64,000 bases of DNA, taken from NCBI GenBank assembly GCA_029531795.1, contig JAPEIS010000010.1, forward strand, positions 372,001 through 436,000. Reading direction: 5' to 3'. The notes under the pieces were generated by a model, which was not told the DNA's origin, ran no database searches, and saw only the letters and a list, made by a program, of their open reading frames with translations. Made by a program: the position numbers and the translations under genes. The DNA is from Sclerotinia nivalis. Lineage: Eukaryota; Ascomycota; Leotiomycetes; Helotiales; Sclerotiniaceae. This document shows, piece after piece, positions 59,948 through 64,000 of the stretch (the stretch's first letter is position 1; each line of letters opens with the position of its first letter).

Positions 59948-60241
59948 CTGCGCAGAAATAACCCGCAACCCACGGGTACCCGTGGGTAATCCGCCCCGCG
60001 GGTTATCCATTGAGATTTTAAAATAATCCGCTCCGTGTGGGTTATCCGCAGATTATCTGCGGACTACCCATCAACCCGTGGGTAGATGGATTATCTGCGG
60101 GTTGATGGGTAATCTGCAGATAATCCGCAGATAATCTATGGATATTTATTTAGATTCTTCAATTATCCGTTCCACCAATGGATTATTTGCGGATTATCCA
60201 CCAGAGTCATTATCCGCCCCGCGGGTATCCGTTGCGCAGGC
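59948..60241. mobile_element. MITE-like palindromic element, about 294 bp
   Basis: The ends are inverted: CTGCGCAGAAATAACCCGC on the left, and on the right the inverse of GCGGGTATCCGTTGCGCAG. The inside is a dense set of alternating ATCCGC / GCGGAT and CCCGTGGGT palindromes (for example GATTATCTGCGGG). It is GC-rich compared with its flanks and has no ORF of note. I could not define a target-site duplication. The form suggests a non-autonomous DNA transposon. Confidence 0.6.
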
Positions 60242-61920
60242 TTTCTCAGAGTAACCTGAAGGCATGTACTTCCGGCCATAAAATGATCGCAATACCATAT
60301 CTTGAACATTTGTTCTCCATGCCGCCAACATCTTCTTCATCATCTCCATTCATCCACTCTACTATCACATCACTTAGTTCACCTGCATCATCATCACCCA
60401 TCCCCTACATTATCTCCGCCTATGACCCATCTCCTCACTATCAACAACTACCACTCATCATCTCCCACCAATCTCCCCCCAACATCTTATCAACAAAATA
60501 TAAATACATTAGAATACACTATAAATATATTCCTCCCTTTCCACAACTATAAATATATTTTCAATACCCTCTCAATATCCCTTCAATCCCTCTCAATCCT
60601 TTCTCAATCCCCTTTCAATGCCCTTTCAATACCCTCCGCATCTCCTCCGCATCTCCTCCGCATCTCAATATCTTCATCCCCCACCAACCCAACTACAATC
60701 CATCACACCACTTTACCATTCCATCTATCTTTACACCCAAAACTCCCACTTGATCTTTTTCCCGATTTATTTCCTATTTTACAGTTTCTTTTACACGAAA
60801 GTGTTTTTTCCCAACAAGAAGCAATATTAGAAAAAAGCACATTATCACTTCAAGCGGTTTGATTAGAATTTCTACTATATTTCGATTTCTATTTCGATTT
60901 ACTCTTGCTCTAATAATATATAGATAGATAGATAGATAGCAGCAGATACAAAGAATATATAAATCCGGAAATCTAGAAATTCAGTTATTTCACTAAAGCT
61001 GTATATTAGAGTAATCCGTGTAGTATAAAAGCAAAATAGAGTTTTAAATATTCGAATCATTCGATCTGTTCAAATACTTTTTGATATCAAGGCAATCCCT
61101 TGTTTTTATTAGATTTAATGGTCTAGTAATAATCCGTATTATGCACTGTATTACACTTAATCAACAAATCGATAAATGCAAATAATCCACTCTCACACCT
61201 CCATACTCCATACTCCCTACTCCATACTCCACATTCCATACTTCGCTCTTCCCCGCCTCCCCTTTCTTTTCACCGCATCCCCTCCACACTTCTCCACTCC
61301 ACTCTCTCCACACTACTCCACCCTTAAATTTCCCAGATTTCCAACTCTTCCCAAACCTACGCAAAAAATGTAAACACACAAAAAATGACGAAATCGAGGA
61401 GATTGAAAATTGAAATTTCTATTCTGCGGGATTTTATTTTATTAGATTATTAGGTTATTAGGTTAATGATTTGTAATATTGATGTTGATGTATTGTTTGT
61501 TTAGAGATTGAGATTGAGATTGTTTGTTGCAATGTTGGATATTTGATCGCTAGCGGTATTGGTATTGAAGTCAGTTGTTGTTTGTTTGGATTTTGGGTAT
61601 AATTGGATATAAGTTTCAGAAAGAAGAAGCATTGGACGGAGGTGTTGGTTGTTTGGAGAAAACAAGTAGATTGGAAGAGAAGTGTAGATGGAGGAGTTCA
61701 ATCTGAGCATTGAGTACTTCTCATCGTAAGCTTGAACTACTATTCATTGGGTAATTCTGGAATAAGAAATTTTATAATTCTAATATACATGCTCCGCTTT
61801 AGATATAATTACACGATAATAAGAATCAATACCAATACCAAATAATGCTTCATGACCAATTATTCATTACCATCATAAACGCCTTCTAGAGGCACCGTGA
61901 CCTTATATCCTCCAGGCATC

Positions 61921-61945
61921 CAATTCCAATTCCAATTCCAATTCC
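61921..61945. repeat. CAATTC hexamer repeat
   Basis: About four perfect copies in the 3' flank of the PPxY membrane protein gene. Confidence 0.85.
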
Positions 61946-62088
61946 ATATCCAGAACCTCGTCCAAAATCTTGAACACCATCCGTATCCTTATTAATCGCC
62001 CTGCCGTTCTCTGACCCTCCATATAAAATATCCAATACAAAAATCGGTCGCATATGTTCGTAATCATGCTGCATTCGAGCCTCCCGCT

Positions 62089-63069
62089 TCACATTTCAGA
62101 TGAGGTTCTACTTTCACTCATCAATCGCCTTGTGGGAGTAAACCGGTCCTGGGCTGTCACAGCAGCAGCTGGCCTTGCAATGTCGGGTTGTCCGCCTTGG
62201 AATGTTTCGGAGTATGTGGGAGGTCCAAGAGGTGGACGTGTTGATGTACTTCGACTCAGCCGCCGTAATTCCACATCTTGATTCGACTCTGCTGTACTTG
62301 TAATCGGCGTTGATGTGCCCCCTATAGATGTACGAATCGCCGAATTGCTCGCAGTTGTGGAAGTTGGCCGCGAAAGTTCTGCAGATAGTCTCGACCCCGC
62401 GCCCAATGCATCGTGTCTCGCAGTATTACTGTTATTCCCTGGAGTCGCCGCAGTTGGCACGCTAGATGCGCTGTCGGCATTGCAATGATCTTCATTAGAG
62501 ATCATCATTGCGATTCCATCTTCACTCCTCAAACTCGGCGGCTTGCCACCCTCCACATAAGCCGGAGGTGCCTCACCACTATCATCCAAACCCTCTTGGC
62601 TCTCCCTATGTACACCCATCGTTGCCATCGTCATTCCCATCAGCCTAGATCCCCCTCTCCTGGGTACAAATCTCGTTCTAAAGTCTGTGAAGGCTTGTAC
62701 ATCGCGTGCCAAAGCACTCTGTCCATTATTTCGTAGGAGTTCCGCCTTTTGCTTTTGACGTCGAGTTATATATAGAAGAAGGAAGAAGACGATAACCACG
62801 AAGACGGCGACTATCACGAAATAGTAGTTGTAGATATGGCTAGAAGTATCTTCCACGTCCGAGTCGGTATCGGATGGGATCTGGTTAGGGTTTTGCGGAC
62901 TGACGTTGTAGCTTTGAGGGGTGTATGATGGAAGGGGATCAGAAGTAACATAAACCGTGGAAATCTGCGCGTAGGACAATTTGGGAAAGATTATCGACAA
63001 TAAGAGGAGAGCTGAAGAGAAAGGCTGGCTGTTGCATTGACAGATATTTCTCTGATATCTTGATGTCAT
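62089..63069 (-). CDS. Single-pass membrane protein with two PPxY motifs, 326 aa
   Basis: Single exon. A signal peptide at 1-34 (FSSALLLLSIIFPKLSYAQ) is followed by a short Ser/Pro/Asn-rich outer part (35-79). One membrane segment is at about 82-102 (YYFVIVAVFVVIVFFLLLYI), stopped by TRRQKQK, which fixes a type I orientation. The cytoplasmic tail (about 220 residues) is disordered and Ser/Thr/Gly-rich. It carries PPAY at 168-171 and PPTY at 283-286. Family knowledge: PPxY motifs bind WW domains of Rsp5/Nedd4 ubiquitin ligases, so this could be an Rsp5 adaptor or substrate; that role is inferred. Layout resembles other fungal membrane proteins of unknown function. A CQC near the start is inside the signal peptide. 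Confidence 0.85.
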   Translation of the reverse strand: MTSRYQRNICQCNSQPFSSALLLLSIIFPKLSYAQISTVYVTSDPLPSYTPQSYNVSPQNPNQIPSDTDSDVEDTSSHIYNYYFVIVAVFVVIVFFLLLYITRRQKQKAELLRNNGQSALARDVQAFTDFRTRFVPRRGGSRLMGMTMATMGVHRESQEGLDDSGEAPPAYVEGGKPPSLRSEDGIAMMISNEDHCNADSASSVPTAATPGNNSNTARHDALGAGSRLSAELSRPTSTTASNSAIRTSIGGTSTPITSTAESNQDVELRRLSRSTSTRPPLGPPTYSETFQGGQPDIARPAAAVTAQDRFTPTRRLMSESRTSSEM

Positions 63070-64000
63070 CTCTGATTGATGAGGTTATTTTGAGTAAGGA
63101 ACCAAGCTGCTTGAGGAGGAATAAATATAGCGGCGCTTAAGATATAGTACTCGTCATCAAAAACCTTCTATTTATTGAACTATTGTATGAACTATTTTCG
63201 GAGAGATCTCAACTAGTAGCAGTAGCAAGGATAATCTTCGCAGCACTTTGTACGAGAACGAGATGAAAATCACAAGCAGGTTGATGAGCAGAGAAAAGTT
63301 GATAAGAATAAGCCTTTGCTTCTTGAAAGTTGAAAGGAATTACCGGTAAGAATAAAAACAATAGAGAAATAATAAGCATATTCAAGCGCGCCAGGATATG
63401 TCATACAATATGTACTCCGCCTACATCCGAGACAGCCCGTGACTAAAATATCATCATGCCTAGAAAGCTTATCTCTAAATGAACCAATCAGAAATAAAGT
63501 ATTGGGACCAGTTCCCGGATAAACGGCTCAGCGGGGTTTTCCTCTCTCCGCTGAGGGGCCGACTTCCATTTAATTGATTGAAGATTACATTTAAAGTATT
63601 CGGAATAGAGTATATACGAACTACCTACGTAGAGTATATATATCTTTGGCTTCAAAGTAAATAAGGATTAGGTAAGAACTAAGAATTAATCTTATCATTT
63701 TTGTTATCAAGAAGGAAGAATTCTGCAAATCACAGTCAAGTGTTATTATTTCAATCCCCCAGGTAGGTAGTTTCAACACACCGCACTTCTTGCTCCAAGC
63801 CAAGCCAAGAATATGTGAAGCGGGTGGATAGCATACAATATTGAGCAATGAGTCAGAGGAGTTCTGGAATGGGCGAAAATAATCCGGCAAAAACAGGCAT
63901 AGCGAAGTTCTGCTGTTGTTCGTCGTGGCGGGGTGCATGCATGAGATTGTGAGGCTGAAGATGGATGACTTTGGAAAGGCGAAGAATGAATGGAAGGGAT
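63070..64000. other. Upstream region to window edge
   Basis: 930 bp holding the promoter of the PPxY protein. The ORF at 63621-63938 has no coding character. No repeat or further gene seen. Confidence 0.4.

Larger units (their letters stand above)
59745..62088. other. 2.3-kb convergent intergenic region
   Basis: It holds the CACTGC repeat (59908-59932), the MITE-like element (59948-60241), C/T-rich low-complexity DNA (60310-60840 and 61190-61330), a short TAGA run near 60918-60938 and an ATTCCA array (61921-61945). The ORFs at 60178-60862 are low-complexity; the last 40 codons (LFPDLFPILQFLLHESVFSQ) are the only protein-like part. Confidence 0.5.

Noticed and set aside
60178..60862. Overlapping C/T-rich ORFs of 124 and 186 codons
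   Set aside because: Low-complexity His/Ser/Pro/Leu text in two frames at once; only the final 40 codons look protein-like, which is not enough for a gene call.

Overview
The window is nuclear DNA of a filamentous ascomycete. Genes carry short introns (about 50-200 nt, GT..AG), intergenic DNA is AT-rich, and one tRNA has a 15-nt intron. The protein set (fungal F-box family, KRE6/SKN1, GH51 arabinofuranosidase, HXT-type sugar porter, DHA1 and DHA2 MFS pumps) points to Pezizomycotina. A Leotiomycete such as Botrytis or Sclerotinia is my best guess; that is inference from style and not a database result.

Layout. 0-17.5 kb: 3' end of an unrecognised gene, a conserved fungal protein, a CTNNBL1 (catenin-beta-like 1) homologue, a DHA1 MFS transporter, an F-box protein, an Rvs167 BAR/SH3 protein, the Nfs1 cysteine desulfurase and an intron-bearing tRNA-Pro(UGG). 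17.6-24.7 kb: a gene-poor island with only broken or unrecognised ORFs. 24.7-34.3 kb: a membrane DnaJ protein and RPA43 transcribed divergently, then a 1,619-residue acidic protein with the architecture of coilin, then a small secreted or tail-anchored four-cysteine protein. 35-42 kb: an intracellular GH51 alpha-L-arabinofuranosidase and a hexose-type transporter facing away from each other across 0.9 kb, and a small conserved protein. 42.4-47.4 kb: ribosomal protein uL3 and KRE6/SKN1. 47.4-53.2 kb: a second gene-poor stretch with perfect hairpins and a tRNA-like fold-back. 53.2-64 kb: an uncharacterised protein, a DHA2 MFS pump, an F-box gene with an apparent frameshift, a MITE-like element, and a membrane protein with two PPxY motifs.

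Most genes are unrelated housekeeping neighbours. The one pair that looks functionally coupled is the arabinofuranosidase with the sugar porter, which share an upstream region containing three CreA-type sites. The most interesting candidate is the gene at 27,526-32,447: it has a ubiquitin-like N-terminus, a basic patch, a CUE-like segment, an acidic/serine-rich middle, an RRK motif and a coilin-type atypical Tudor segment. I suggest it is a fungal coilin counterpart. A 9-bp motif TACGGAGTA occurs at least seven times, always between genes.

Exon limits were set by hand from splice signals and reading frame. They are self-consistent (every spliced CDS is a multiple of three), but there is no transcript evidence.
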